Shown here one piece after another: positions 8,181 through 16,341 of a stretch of DNA of 64,000 nt. Below the pieces are notes generated by a model. That model was given only the letters and a program-made list of their open reading frames with translations, did no database searches and had not been told where the DNA came from. The stretch's first letter is position 1. Every line of letters begins with the position of its first letter. Source of the stretch: an uncultured Treponema sp. (lineage in GTDB: Bacteria > Spirochaetota > Spirochaetia > Treponematales > Treponemataceae); the NCBI GenBank assembly GCA_949300145.1, contig CASGDA010000007.1:40695-104694 (forward strand), given 5' to 3'. Position numbers and translations under genes: made by a program.

Positions 8181-9013
8181 ACGATAAAATCAATGTTGTC
8201 AATAAATGGATTATACTCTTTGTTTTCCTGCCGATTTCCTTTCTGGTCATCTATCCGCTGGTTTATGTCGTCAGCGCGGCGTTCTCTCCGGGAAACTCCA
8301 TCGCCAGCCTCAGCATAATTCCTTTCGGAGACGGATTCACCGTAAAACATTTTACAAGGCTTTTCACACAGACAAATTTCATTCTGTGGTTTAAGAATAC
8401 AATTATAATCGCCCTTTCAACTTCACTTGTCACGGTTATAGTCGCGTCACTTTCAGCCTATGTGTTCTCGCGCTTCTCGTTTGTATTCAAAAAATCCATG
8501 ATGATGAGCCTTTTGATTCTCCAGATTTTCCCGTCTTTCGTAGGAATGGTGGCCATATACATCATCCTTCTCCGCATAGGAGGGCTGGATACACTGTGGG
8601 GACTGGTTCTCGTGTACATCGCAGGAAATATCCCATACAACACGTGGCTGGTAAAAAGCTACATGGACACAATCCCCAGAAGCCTTGACGAAGCGGCAAG
8701 AATCGAGGGGGCAAACCATTTTAAGATTTACACATCCATAATCATGCCGGTTGCAAAACCGATAATCACGTTCCTTACAATAACGAGCTTTACGGCGCCG
8801 TGGATGGACTTCATTTTCCCGAAAATGGTTCTCAGGTCCGCGGAGAAACAAACCCTTGCCCTCGGTTTGTTCGGATTCATCACGGACAGAAAAAACGAAT
8901 TCACGATTTTTGCGGCGGGGGCGCTGATTGTCGCCGTTCCATTCATAATTCTTTTCGCCCTTTCACAAAAAATAATGGTGACAAGTTTCGGACAGGCCGC
9001 AGTAAAAGAATAA
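8177..9013 (+). CDS. Sugar ABC transporter permease, MalG/GanQ-like
   Basis: Second permease (278 aa) forming a heterodimer with the MalF-like protein. It has six predicted membrane segments and a clear EAA motif, LDEAARIEGANHFKIYTSII. The C-terminus (QKIMVTSFGQAAVKE) resembles the MalG tail that contacts the ATPase. The ATG lies inside the stop region of the upstream permease gene (4-nt overlap). A stem-loop follows the stop codon, then the GH35 gene. No partner ATPase is nearby, so a shared MsmX-type ATPase encoded elsewhere is expected (inference). Confidence 0.9.
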   Translation: MNDKINVVNKWIILFVFLPISFLVIYPLVYVVSAAFSPGNSIASLSIIPFGDGFTVKHFTRLFTQTNFILWFKNTIIIALSTSLVTVIVASLSAYVFSRFSFVFKKSMMMSLLILQIFPSFVGMVAIYIILLRIGGLDTLWGLVLVYIAGNIPYNTWLVKSYMDTIPRSLDEAARIEGANHFKIYTSIIMPVAKPIITFLTITSFTAPWMDFIFPKMVLRSAEKQTLALGLFGFITDRKNEFTIFAAGALIVAVPFIILFALSQKIMVTSFGQAAVKE

Positions 9014-9021
9014 AAACATAT

Positions 9022-9051
9022 CCGGACCGGTTTTCACCGGTCCGGGCTTTT
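9022..9051 (+). terminator. Stem-loop after permease gene, probable terminator
   Basis: A 9-bp perfect stem (CCGGACCGG/CCGGTCCGG, loop TTTTCA) is followed by GCTTTT. The T-run is short, so termination may be partial and allow read-through to the beta-galactosidase gene. Confidence 0.6.
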
Positions 9052-9125
9052 ACAAGAACATTCCAGAACATCCGGTAAAGTACAAAACACAATCCAAAAA
9101 CACATAAATTCATCAGGAGCATTCG

Positions 9126-11498
9126 ATGGCATCTTACGGGTTCACAAGCACTTGTTTAACAAAAGACGGTTCCCCATGGTTTCCTGTGATGGGAGAAATC
9201 CATTATTCCAGGGTGAAAGAAGAGGAGTGGGAAAAATCACTATTTAAAATGAAAGCGGGCGGAGTCACCCTCGCGTCGGCTTATGTCATATGGATCCACC
9301 ATGAGGAAGAGGAAGGTGTCTTTGATTTTTCAGGAAACAAAAACCTGCGGAAATTTGTCGAAACCGCCGGCAGATGCGGACTGAAAGTCGCCCTCAGAAT
9401 CGGACCGTGGAGCCACGGGGAGGTCCGCCACGGAGGATTCCCCGACTGGCTCGTGGAAAAAGCCCGCAAAGGTAACTTCAATCTCCGTTCCAATGATGAA
9501 GCTTACCTGAATGAAGTGGACAAACTTTACCGGGAAATTTTCAACCAGGTGCAGGGGCTGTTCTTCAATCCTGAGACAGGAGACGGACCTGTCATAGCCG
9601 TCCAGATTGAAAATGAATACGGTCATTGCGGCGGACTCACCGGCGAAGAGGGAGAAAAACACATGCGGATTCTGGCTGAAAAAGCCAGGGAAATTGGATT
9701 CGACGCGCCTCTTTATACGGCGACCGGATGGGGCGGCGCGGTAACCGGCGGACTCATTCCGGTCATGGGCGGTTATTGCGAATCTCCGTGGGACCAGCGG
9801 CTCACGGAAATAGAACCCAGCGGCAATTATATTTTCACACATGAAAGGAATGACCACAACATCGGAAGCGATTTCGGATTCGGAACGGGAATAACATTTG
9901 ACATTTCAAAATTCCCCTATCTGACGGCGGAACTCGGCGGGGGGCTGCAGGTTACACGCCACAGAAGGCCGGTGGCTTACGCATCCGACATAGGCGCGAT
10001 GTCACTTGTAAAACTGGGCAGCGGGGTCAACCTGCTCGGATACTATATGTATCACGGAGGAACGAATCCTGAAGGAAAACTGTCCACACTTCAGGAAACA
10101 AGGGAAACAGGTTCCCCGAATGATTTGCCGGAATTTTCCTATGATTTCCGCGCCCCGCTGCGTGAGTACGGACAGGTGTCGCCTGTTTTCAGGGAACTGA
10201 AACTGCTGACCCTTTTCCTGAGGGATTTCGGAGGGGATTTATGCACGCTTCCGGCGGAAATACCGGAGGATAATCCCCTCAAGCCGGACAACTGCAAAGA
10301 TCTGCGTTATTCATTCAGGTGCGCGGACGGAAGGGGATATGCTTTCATAAACAACCTTCAGCGGAGAAGAACCCTGTCCCCACACAAAAACGTCATCCTG
10401 CGTATTCCGGGAACACAGGAAGAATTGCCCCCGTTCGATATAGAAGACGGTGAATATTTCTTCCTGCCATTCAATATGAAACTGAAAGCGGACGATTCCG
10501 GCAACGGTCAGACACTGAAAAGCGCCGCGGCGAGTCCTCTTTGCATACTCCGGACAGGAACGGAAGGCAGAAATCCCGTCTACGTATTTTACTCGGGAAA
10601 GGGAAAACCCGCCGCAGAAAAAGGCTGTTTTATTTTTGAAGGGGAACCGTCCGTTCCAGTGCTTCCCTTAACCCGGACCGACGCCCTTGACGCATGGCCG
10701 GTACGGGCGGAAGACGGGGAACACCTTCTGATAACAGACGGAACCATAACCGAAAACGGAGAAGCCTGTTCCTATACCTTCACCACAAGGCATCCCTGCG
10801 GCGGTGCCACGGAAATTTCCGCGGAGAAATTTTCCGCCGGCTTCACGGCATATCCTCCCCTTGCGTCAGTCCCGGAAGGATTCGCCGCAGGGGAAACAGT
10901 GACACCGGCTCCTGCCGCGGAAGGTGTTCCCGTCATCCACGGCAGAAAATATTACCGTTCCGGAAAAACCGCGATTGCGGAAACTATCCGGGCTGCGGAA
11001 ACTTTCTCCGTAACGGCCTCATTTATGCCGGGAAGCGAAGCGGAGCCGCGCAGAGACCATTCGGCGGACGCCTATTCCGACGGCAAGCCTCTGGTGTATA
11101 AAATCAACACGGAAGGACTTCCTTCATCCATACAGGGGGGAGAAGGAAAAAACGGCGCGCCGGTTCTTTCGGATATATTCCTGCGCATAGAATACGAAGG
11201 TGAAAGCGCGCGGCTTTACTGCGGAGGGAAGCCCGTGGCGGACAACCTTTATCCGGGAAAACTGAAAAATGAACACGGAGAAAAAACCCAGACAGGGAAT
11301 CCAGTCTGGGAGGTCTCCCTTAAAAACATAAACAAAGACAGCTCCGGATTAAAGGATCTCAAACTGGAAATATTCCCCCTCGCAGAGAACGCCCCGATTT
11401 TCATTGAAAACAAACCCGTATTCCAGAACGGACGGGCCGGAAAACTTCTCGGGATTTCACTCGAAGCAGAATTCGAGACGCGCATCGATTTGAGCTGA
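9126..11498 (+). CDS. Cytoplasmic beta-galactosidase, GH35
   Basis: Retaining beta-galactosidase (790 aa) that should release galactose from imported galacto-oligosaccharides. The N-terminal barrel carries family 35 motifs: GEIHYSRV near residue 23, acid/base Glu164 in QIENEYG and nucleophile Glu269 in LTAELGGG. Beta-rich domains of uncertain type fill the remaining half. There is no signal peptide, so it acts inside the cell. An AGGAG lies 6 nt before the ATG. It follows the ABC permeases. The Bacillus gan operon uses a GH42 enzyme at this position, so this is a non-homologous replacement. Start of galactose metabolism (Leloir genes) is not in the window. Confidence 0.93.
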   Translation: MASYGFTSTCLTKDGSPWFPVMGEIHYSRVKEEEWEKSLFKMKAGGVTLASAYVIWIHHEEEEGVFDFSGNKNLRKFVETAGRCGLKVALRIGPWSHGEVRHGGFPDWLVEKARKGNFNLRSNDEAYLNEVDKLYREIFNQVQGLFFNPETGDGPVIAVQIENEYGHCGGLTGEEGEKHMRILAEKAREIGFDAPLYTATGWGGAVTGGLIPVMGGYCESPWDQRLTEIEPSGNYIFTHERNDHNIGSDFGFGTGITFDISKFPYLTAELGGGLQVTRHRRPVAYASDIGAMSLVKLGSGVNLLGYYMYHGGTNPEGKLSTLQETRETGSPNDLPEFSYDFRAPLREYGQVSPVFRELKLLTLFLRDFGGDLCTLPAEIPEDNPLKPDNCKDLRYSFRCADGRGYAFINNLQRRRTLSPHKNVILRIPGTQEELPPFDIEDGEYFFLPFNMKLKADDSGNGQTLKSAAASPLCILRTGTEGRNPVYVFYSGKGKPAAEKGCFIFEGEPSVPVLPLTRTDALDAWPVRAEDGEHLLITDGTITENGEACSYTFTTRHPCGGATEISAEKFSAGFTAYPPLASVPEGFAAGETVTPAPAAEGVPVIHGRKYYRSGKTAIAETIRAAETFSVTASFMPGSEAEPRRDHSADAYSDGKPLVYKINTEGLPSSIQGGEGKNGAPVLSDIFLRIEYEGESARLYCGGKPVADNLYPGKLKNEHGEKTQTGNPVWEVSLKNINKDSSGLKDLKLEIFPLAENAPIFIENKPVFQNGRAGKLLGISLEAEFETRIDLS

Positions 11499-11521
11499 TT
11501 CACGGAAAGGGTACAGACACA

Positions 11522-11567
11522 CAGCCCGGCGGAGGCATGACACATTGACCATACCGGCGCCGGGCTG
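11522..11567. other. Long-range inverted repeat at convergent gene ends
   Basis: A 9-bp arm CAGCCCGGC pairs with GCCGGGCTG across a 28-nt loop between the convergent GH35 and secreted-protein genes. No T-run follows on either strand, so a terminator role is only possible, not shown. Confidence 0.35.
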
Positions 11568-11611
11568 CTTACTCAGGCCTATTTTTATTCCGGCTTATTC
11601 CGCCCCGATTC

Positions 11612-12169
11612 TTATTCAAAAAGGCGTCCGTCAGAGAACCCGTTCCCGGAAGAGTCCTTCGGAATGTCGCCGGAATAGAACATGATTCCGTCTTCAGCGA
11701 AGGAATACCTGATTTTCCACCTGCCGGAGGAAACTTCGGTTTTTTCGCTCAGGAATTCCCTGGTTCCGGTCTCAGTATATTTGAATGAAATGGAAGAACC
11801 CGACACATCACAGGTTCCGCGCCAGAAGGAAGTTGTCATTCCCTGTCTTTGGGAAACCTCCATGGTGCCGTCCTCTTCAATATTGATGGTGGTGACGGTT
11901 TTGCCGCCGTCATATTTCCATTTACCATATACGCTCCGCTCTTTTTCCTGCTCCTGTCCAGCTTCAGACAGTTCCTCCCCCACCTTCTTTCCGGCTTCAC
12001 TGAAAAAATCACCGGCTTCCTGCACTGCGGTTTTTCCAGCTGAAGTAAAATCATCCCAGGCTTTGTCCAGGGTTGAAGAGTCATCTTCCGCATAAAGCAG
12101 ACATGCAACGGAAATAAGAAAAACCACCGCTGCTTTTTTTAAACCGCCTCTCCTGTTTTTTACCGGCAT
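11612..12169 (-). CDS. Secreted protein of unknown function
   Basis: I do not recognise this 185-aa protein. The N-terminus (MPVKNRRGGLKKAAVVFLISVACLLYAE) is a signal peptide without an evident lipobox at the cleavage point. A helical, charged stretch (about 30-70, EAGDFFSEAGKKVGEELSEA) precedes a beta-rich second half (GKWKYDGGKTVTTINIEEDG onwards) that looks like a small lipocalin-type or stress-associated fold. The ATG at 12169 has GGAGG 6 nt upstream; an in-frame TTG one codon earlier is less well placed. It lies 12 nt downstream of the acetyltransferase gene and is probably cotranscribed with it. Confidence 0.65.
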   Translation of the reverse strand: MPVKNRRGGLKKAAVVFLISVACLLYAEDDSSTLDKAWDDFTSAGKTAVQEAGDFFSEAGKKVGEELSEAGQEQEKERSVYGKWKYDGGKTVTTINIEEDGTMEVSQRQGMTTSFWRGTCDVSGSSISFKYTETGTREFLSEKTEVSSGRWKIRYSFAEDGIMFYSGDIPKDSSGNGFSDGRLFE

Positions 12170-12181
12170 CAAATACCTCCG

Positions 12182-12844
12182 TTATTTCTGTATATTTTCA
12201 GTCAGAGTCATCCAGTCATTGTTCATGGGAACACCCTTGCGTATCCAGTTGCGGTCATCTTCCGTTATCCGCCTCACAACACGGCATGGGACGCCGAAAG
12301 CCAGCACTCCGGGAGGGATGTCCTTTGTCACAATGCTGCCTGCTCCGATGACCGCGCCGTCACCGATAGTCACACCCGGAAGAACCACCACATTCGCCCC
12401 GAGCCACACGCAGTTTCCTATTTTCACCGTCATGGAAAACTGGGCCCCTTTCCGGCGGAATTCCGCGTACAGGGGATGTCCGGCAGTTGCAATCGTTACA
12501 TTTGGGGCGCACATCACGTCGTCGCCGATATATACCCTGCTGTCATCAACAACGGTCAGATTAAAATTGGAATAAAAGTTATTTCCGATATAGGTATTGC
12601 ATCCATAGGAAAAATGCACCGGAGCTTCCATAAAAGGGTTTTCGCCGAGAGCACCCAAAAGTTTCCGCAATATTTTTTCCTTTTTGCGGTACCTGGAAGG
12701 CAGGGTTTTGTTGTATTTGAATGCGGCGTCTTTTGAGCATCTGCGCAGATTTGTCAGGGTTTCAGCGTAAGCTTTGTCCGCAGGATCTGAATGACCGTAC
12801 TCCATATACACCTTCCCGCTTTCAATCTGTTCAGCCAAAGACAT
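12182..12844 (-). CDS. Sugar O-acetyltransferase, LacA/Maa family
   Basis: Acetyl-CoA-dependent acetyltransferase of the left-handed beta-helix class (220 aa). The N-terminal helical cap (Mac domain) covers roughly residues 1-60. Hexapeptide repeats follow, including YGCNTYIGNNFYSNFNLTVVDD, and the catalytic histidine is in TAGHPL. The C-terminal VLPGVTIGDGAVIGAGSIVTKDIP is typical of galactoside and maltose acetyltransferases. GGAGG lies 6 nt before the ATG. The gene is convergent with the galactan genes, so a role in acetylating non-metabolised galactosides is possible but unproven; many members of this family act on unknown acceptors. Confidence 0.88.
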   Translation of the reverse strand: MSLAEQIESGKVYMEYGHSDPADKAYAETLTNLRRCSKDAAFKYNKTLPSRYRKKEKILRKLLGALGENPFMEAPVHFSYGCNTYIGNNFYSNFNLTVVDDSRVYIGDDVMCAPNVTIATAGHPLYAEFRRKGAQFSMTVKIGNCVWLGANVVVLPGVTIGDGAVIGAGSIVTKDIPPGVLAFGVPCRVVRRITEDDRNWIRKGVPMNNDWMTLTENIQK

Positions 12845-12914
12845 CCGCCGCCTCCATTATCTGTGATATCCTTCAGTATACAGATGAAAAAACAAAAAGC
12901 AAGCGGAAAATACC

Positions 12915-12943
12915 TTGCTTTTACACATCCGGGGCCGTATATT
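12915..12943 (+). promoter_or_regulatory. Predicted promoter giving a leaderless transcript
   Basis: TTGCTT (12915-12920) and TATATT (12938-12943) are spaced by 17 nt, and the -10 ends only 6 nt before the ATG at 12950. No Shine-Dalgarno sequence is present, so transcription would start at or next to the start codon. Confidence 0.5.
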
Positions 12944-12949
12944 TTAAAC

Positions 12950-13462
12950 ATGAATCTTATACTGACTGACAGACCGCTTCCGGAAAACCTGCGGAACGGG
13001 CCGTACCGGTACGCCGATGTTTCGGCGGAAAAAATTGTGCCGTGCATGGGATGTTTCGCCTGCTGGACAAAAACCCCCGGAAAATGCGTAATCAGGGATG
13101 CGGCCGTGAATATCTATCCGGCGATTGCGGCGGCTGAAAACGTCATGTACATCAGCAGGGTCGTTTACGGTTCCTACGATATCCCGATGAAAACCATGCT
13201 TGAACGGGCCATACCTGTCCAGAAGGCCTTTATCAGAATCCACGGCAACGAAACCCACCATGTGCAGCGGGAGGTTCTGCCGAAAAAAGCAGTCATAATC
13301 GCATACGGAACAAAGGATGAAGCGGAACGGGAGGTTTTCCGCAGGCTTGTCACCAGAAACGCCCTTAATATGATATTCAGCAGCGGGGATATTATTTTCT
13401 GCAGTGAAGAAGACGCCGCATCCGTTGCGGAACAGGAGATACAGAAACGATGGAACTCGTAA
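12950..13462 (+). CDS. Flavodoxin-fold NAD(P)H-dependent oxidoreductase, iron-sulfur flavoprotein-like
   Basis: A 170-aa protein of the NADPH-dependent FMN reductase/flavodoxin-like superfamily. The region VPCMGCFACWTKTPGKCVIRDA near residues 27-48 is the conserved cysteine motif seen in many small flavoprotein oxidoreductases. VYGSYDIPMKTMLERAIP matches the flavin-binding loop area. The typical N-terminal phosphate-binding loop is short or absent, since the protein begins MNLILTDRPL. I chose the ATG at 12950; upstream in-frame codons have no homology. It overlaps the next gene, which supplies a more canonical flavodoxin fold, by 13 nt, so the two may act as a pair. Substrate unknown. Confidence 0.75.
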   Translation: MNLILTDRPLPENLRNGPYRYADVSAEKIVPCMGCFACWTKTPGKCVIRDAAVNIYPAIAAAENVMYISRVVYGSYDIPMKTMLERAIPVQKAFIRIHGNETHHVQREVLPKKAVIIAYGTKDEAEREVFRRLVTRNALNMIFSSGDIIFCSEEDAASVAEQEIQKRWNS

Positions 13463-14055
13463 TTATCAACGGCAGCCCGCGTCCGGCAAAGTCAAACTCA
13501 AAAAAATACATTGAAGCTTTCCTGAAAATCTGTAAAAAAGATTTTCCCGTTTATACCTCAAAAAACGACGCCCCGGAAAAAATATGGGCGGCGGTACAAA
13601 AAGCCACGGACGTACTTTTTGTATTCCCCCTGTACGCGGACAGTGTTCCGGTTTCGCTGATGAAATTCCTCAAAACGGCACCGGAATTTCCCGCCGCCAG
13701 GGGAAAGCGCATCCACATTCTGATTAACTGCGGATTCTTTGAACCGAGGCAGAATGACACCGCACTGGAAATAATGGACACGTTCTGCCGGCAGGAAGGT
13801 TTTGAAACCGGAAGCCGGCTGTGCATCGGAAGCGGGGAAGCGATTATGAACACACCTTTCGCATTCATCGCCCGGCGCAATATAAAAAAATTACTGAAAA
13901 ATATCGTCCGCGGCGGAAAAACCACCCTGTATACGACCATGCCCATCAGCCGGAAAATGTTTGTGAAGGCATCAACCGGATACTGGCTTGAAATGGGCAG
14001 AAAGAACGGAATCACGCGGGAACAGATGGAAACCATGCAGATTGAAGGGCAATAA
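13450..14055 (+). CDS. Flavodoxin-fold NAD(P)H-dependent oxidoreductase
   Basis: A 201-aa protein with the FMN phosphate-binding loop VIINGSPRPAKSNSKKYIEAF at its very N-terminus, and FVFPLYADSVPVSLMKFLK corresponding to the second flavin-contacting loop. A central cysteine, NCGFFEPRQND, lies where related proteins bind or modify substrate. It overlaps the upstream flavoprotein gene by 13 nt, so the two are translationally coupled and probably work together. The next gene downstream is rubrerythrin, with its own strong promoter. A role in redox stress or electron transfer is plausible but not shown. Confidence 0.78.
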   Translation: MELVIINGSPRPAKSNSKKYIEAFLKICKKDFPVYTSKNDAPEKIWAAVQKATDVLFVFPLYADSVPVSLMKFLKTAPEFPAARGKRIHILINCGFFEPRQNDTALEIMDTFCRQEGFETGSRLCIGSGEAIMNTPFAFIARRNIKKLLKNIVRGGKTTLYTTMPISRKMFVKASTGYWLEMGRKNGITREQMETMQIEGQ

Positions 14056-14082
14056 TTTTAACAGAATATTTTGCCAAAAATA

Positions 14083-14111
14083 TTGACATAAATATAAAAT
14101 TGTAATAATAT
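14083..14111 (+). promoter_or_regulatory. Strong predicted promoter of rubrerythrin
   Basis: TTGACA (14083-14088) and TAATAT (14106-14111) have ideal 17-nt spacing in a very A+T-rich stretch, 37 nt before the rubrerythrin ATG. Confidence 0.75.
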
Positions 14112-14124
14112 CAATATTGTGATA
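14109..14124. promoter_or_regulatory. Inverted repeat at rubrerythrin start site, candidate PerR/Fur box
   Basis: TATCA-N6-TGATA overlaps the end of the -10 box and the expected transcription start. The A+T-rich sequence and the adjacent Fur/PerR-family gene make it a candidate peroxide-responsive operator. It is not a close match to the canonical PerR box. Confidence 0.4.
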
Positions 14125-14148
14125 AATATAAAATATAAGGAGTTTACT

Positions 14149-14691
14149 ATGAAACAATGGGTATGCAGCGTATGCGGTTATGTCCACACAGGAGACACAG
14201 CTCCTGATTCCTGTCCCCAGTGCAAAGCGACAAAGGACAAATTCAAGGAACGTGTTGAATCCGCAGGATTCGCAGACGAGCACAAAATCGGAATCGCAAA
14301 GGATTTGGATCCTGAAGTCGTGCAGGGTCTCAAAGACAACTTCATGGGGGAATGCACTGAAGTCGGTATGTACATCGCCATGAGCCGCCAGGCCGACAGG
14401 GAAGGTTATCCTGAAGTCGCGGAAGCCTTCAAACGCTATGCATTTGAAGAAGCCGACCACGCCGCGCGTTTCGCTGAAATGCTGGGCGAAGTCGTAACAG
14501 ACAGCACCAAGAAAAACCTGGAACTCCGGGCAGCCGCTGAAGCCGGCGCCTGCGAAGGCAAACTTATGCTGGCCAAGAAAGCGAAAGCCCTGAACTATGA
14601 CGCTGTCCATGACACCGTTCATGAAATGGCGAAAGACGAAGCCCGCCACGGAGGCGGTTTCGCCGGTCTGCTGAAACGCTATTTCGGCTGA
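14149..14691 (+). CDS. Rubrerythrin with N-terminal rubredoxin domain (reverse type)
   Basis: Peroxide-reducing non-haem iron protein (180 aa). The rubredoxin site is at the N-terminus (Cys6 and Cys9 in VCSVCGY, Cys22 and Cys25 in SCPQC), and the diiron four-helix domain follows. Its ligands are visible in [34 protein letters not shown] and [10 protein letters not shown]. This domain order is the reverse rubrerythrin arrangement, found in anaerobes where it acts as an NADH-linked hydroperoxide reductase. AAGGAG lies 6 nt before the ATG; an upstream in-frame ATG (14119) lacks a ribosome-binding site. It precedes a Fur/PerR-family regulator, suggesting peroxide control. Confidence 0.93.
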   Translation: MKQWVCSVCGYVHTGDTAPDSCPQCKATKDKFKERVESAGFADEHKIGIAKDLDPEVVQGLKDNFMGECTEVGMYIAMSRQADREGYPEVAEAFKRYAFEEADHAARFAEMLGEVVTDSTKKNLELRAAAEAGACEGKLMLAKKAKALNYDAVHDTVHEMAKDEARHGGGFAGLLKRYFG

Positions 14692-14709
14692 TCCACCCGG
14701 CGGAAGCCC

Positions 14710-14739
14710 GTGCCGGAACCGGTTCACAGGTTCCGGCAC
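14710..14739. other. Perfect 11-bp stem-loop after rubrerythrin
   Basis: GTGCCGGAACC pairs with GGTTCCGGCAC around an 8-nt loop in the gap before the PerR-like gene. There is no T-run, so it may be a factor-dependent terminator or an RNA-stabilising structure. Confidence 0.45.
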
Positions 14740-14771
14740 ATCAGCATAACGAATTATAAAAAGGAACCTGT

Positions 14772-15209
14772 ATGTATCCTGCAATGAATGATACCGACAT
14801 TACATCCCGTATTACAGGCTGCGGCATCCGTCCGTCCCTCCAGAGGATTCAAATATACCGGTATCTGTGCAATAATCCGGTTCATCCCACTGCAGAAACC
14901 GTATACACAGCTCTTGCCCCCTCCATCCCCACCCTGTCGCGGACGACCGTATACAATACACTGAAACTGTTCCATGAACAAAAACTGGTGCAGACCCTTA
15001 CCATCGAAAATGACGAACTGCGGTATGACGCGGACACGAGGGACCATATGCATTTCAAATGCTCCTGCTGCGGTGAAGTTTACGACGTTCCGTCGGACGG
15101 GATTCAGGACATCCACGCATCCTGCCTGAACCGGCTGCCGGAGGGTTTTAAAGCACAAAAAATCCAGACCTTCATATGGGGAATCTGCCGCGACTGCGCA
15201 AAGGTATAA
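14772..15209 (+). CDS. perR: Fur-family transcriptional regulator, PerR-like
   Basis: Metal-dependent DNA-binding repressor (145 aa). The winged helix spans about residues 15-80, with HPTAETVYTAL and LSRTTVYNTLKLFHEQ as the recognition region. Metal and structural sites follow: DHMHFKCSCCGEVYD and the C-terminal CRDC pair that would form the zinc site. GGA lies 6 nt before the chosen ATG; a second ATG four codons later has no ribosome-binding site. Position directly after rubrerythrin and the small size favour a PerR role (peroxide sensing) over iron uptake control, but the sequence alone does not exclude Fur or Zur. Confidence 0.85.
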   Translation: MYPAMNDTDITSRITGCGIRPSLQRIQIYRYLCNNPVHPTAETVYTALAPSIPTLSRTTVYNTLKLFHEQKLVQTLTIENDELRYDADTRDHMHFKCSCCGEVYDVPSDGIQDIHASCLNRLPEGFKAQKIQTFIWGICRDCAKV

Positions 15210-15261
15210 ATTTCCACAAAGACATAAAATTGAAGCAAATCCCAAGAGCAACTGCGGGCAC

Positions 15262-15290
15262 AAAAAAAACCGCAGGGCGAACCTGCGGTT
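15262..15290 (-). terminator. Intrinsic terminator of the GGGtGRT operon
   Basis: On the minus strand a 9-bp stem (AACCGCAGG/CCTGCGGTT, loop of 5) runs into eight T residues just after the GGGtGRT gene. Confidence 0.88.
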
Positions 15291-15318
15291 CCAGGCATCC
15301 GGCGGAGCCGGCAAAGCC

Positions 15319-16329
15319 TTATTTGCTCAAGGCGGTGGCCACGTCAACCGCGACGGCGACGGTTGCACCGACCATCGGGTTGTTTCCGATTCCCAGGAAG
15401 CCCATCATCTCCACGTGGGCGGGAACGGAGGAAGAACCGGCGAACTGGGCGTCGCTGTGCATACGCCCCATCGTGTCGGTCATTCCGTAGGAAGCCGGGC
15501 CGGCAGCCATGTTGTCCGGATGAAGGGTGCGGCCGGTACCGCCGCCGGAAGCGACGGAGAAGTATTTCTTACCTTTTTCCACGCATTCCTTCTTGTATGT
15601 ACCTGCGACGGGATGCTGGAAGCGGGTCGGGTTTGTCGAGTTTCCGGTGATGGAAACATCAACGCCCTCGTGCCACATGACGGCGACGCCTTCCCGGACA
15701 TCGTCAACACCGTAGCATTTAACCTTCGCGCGCTCGCCGTTGGAATACGGGATTTCCTTGACGACCTTCAGCTCTCCGGTAAAGTAGTCGAACCGGGTCT
15801 GCACATAGGTGAATCCGTTGATGCGGCTGATAATCTGGGCGGCGTCCTTTCCGAGTCCGTTCAGGATGCAGCGCAGCGGCTCCTTGCGGACCTTGTCCGC
15901 CTTTGCGGCGATTTTGATGGCGCCTTCAGCGGCGGCGAAGGATTCGTGGCCTGCCAAAAAGGCGAAGCACTTTGTCTCTTCCCGGAGCAGGCGGGCCGCA
16001 AGGTTCCCGTGTCCCAGACCGACTTTGCGGTCCTCGGCGACAGAGCCGGGGATGCAGAACGACTGCAGACCGATACCGATTGCCTCGGCGGCATCGGCGG
16101 CGTTTTTGCAGCCTTTCTTGATTGCGATGGCGGCGCCTACCACATAGGCCCATTTCGCGTTCTCAAAGCAGATGGGCTGCGTCTCTTCGACCGTCTTGTA
16201 GGGGTCGATTCCCGCCTTGTCGCAGATTTCTTTCGCTTCTTCAATAGAAGAAATGCCGTTTTCTTTCAGAGCCTTGTTGATTTTATCAATACGGCGTTCA
16301 TAGCTTTCAAAGGTAATTTTTTCTGCCAT
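15319..16329 (-). CDS. GGGtGRT family protein
   Basis: A 336-aa member of the GGGtGRT family, named for the motif seen here as SVASGGGTGRTLHPDN. The biochemical function is not established. The protein is soluble, with no signal peptide or membrane segment. Other conserved-looking stretches are VGAAIAIKKGCKNAADAAEAIG and HVEMMGFLGIGNNPMVGATV near the C-terminus. AAGGAG lies 6-7 nt before the ATG. It lies 12 nt downstream of an IscU/NifU-like scaffold gene and ends at a strong terminator, so the two form a compact operon. The pairing suggests a role in Fe-S or other metal-cluster handling (inference). Confidence 0.88.
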   Translation of the reverse strand: MAEKITFESYERRIDKINKALKENGISSIEEAKEICDKAGIDPYKTVEETQPICFENAKWAYVVGAAIAIKKGCKNAADAAEAIGIGLQSFCIPGSVAEDRKVGLGHGNLAARLLREETKCFAFLAGHESFAAAEGAIKIAAKADKVRKEPLRCILNGLGKDAAQIISRINGFTYVQTRFDYFTGELKVVKEIPYSNGERAKVKCYGVDDVREGVAVMWHEGVDVSITGNSTNPTRFQHPVAGTYKKECVEKGKKYFSVASGGGTGRTLHPDNMAAGPASYGMTDTMGRMHSDAQFAGSSSVPAHVEMMGFLGIGNNPMVGATVAVAVDVATALSK

Positions 16330-16341
16330 ATCAATACTCCT

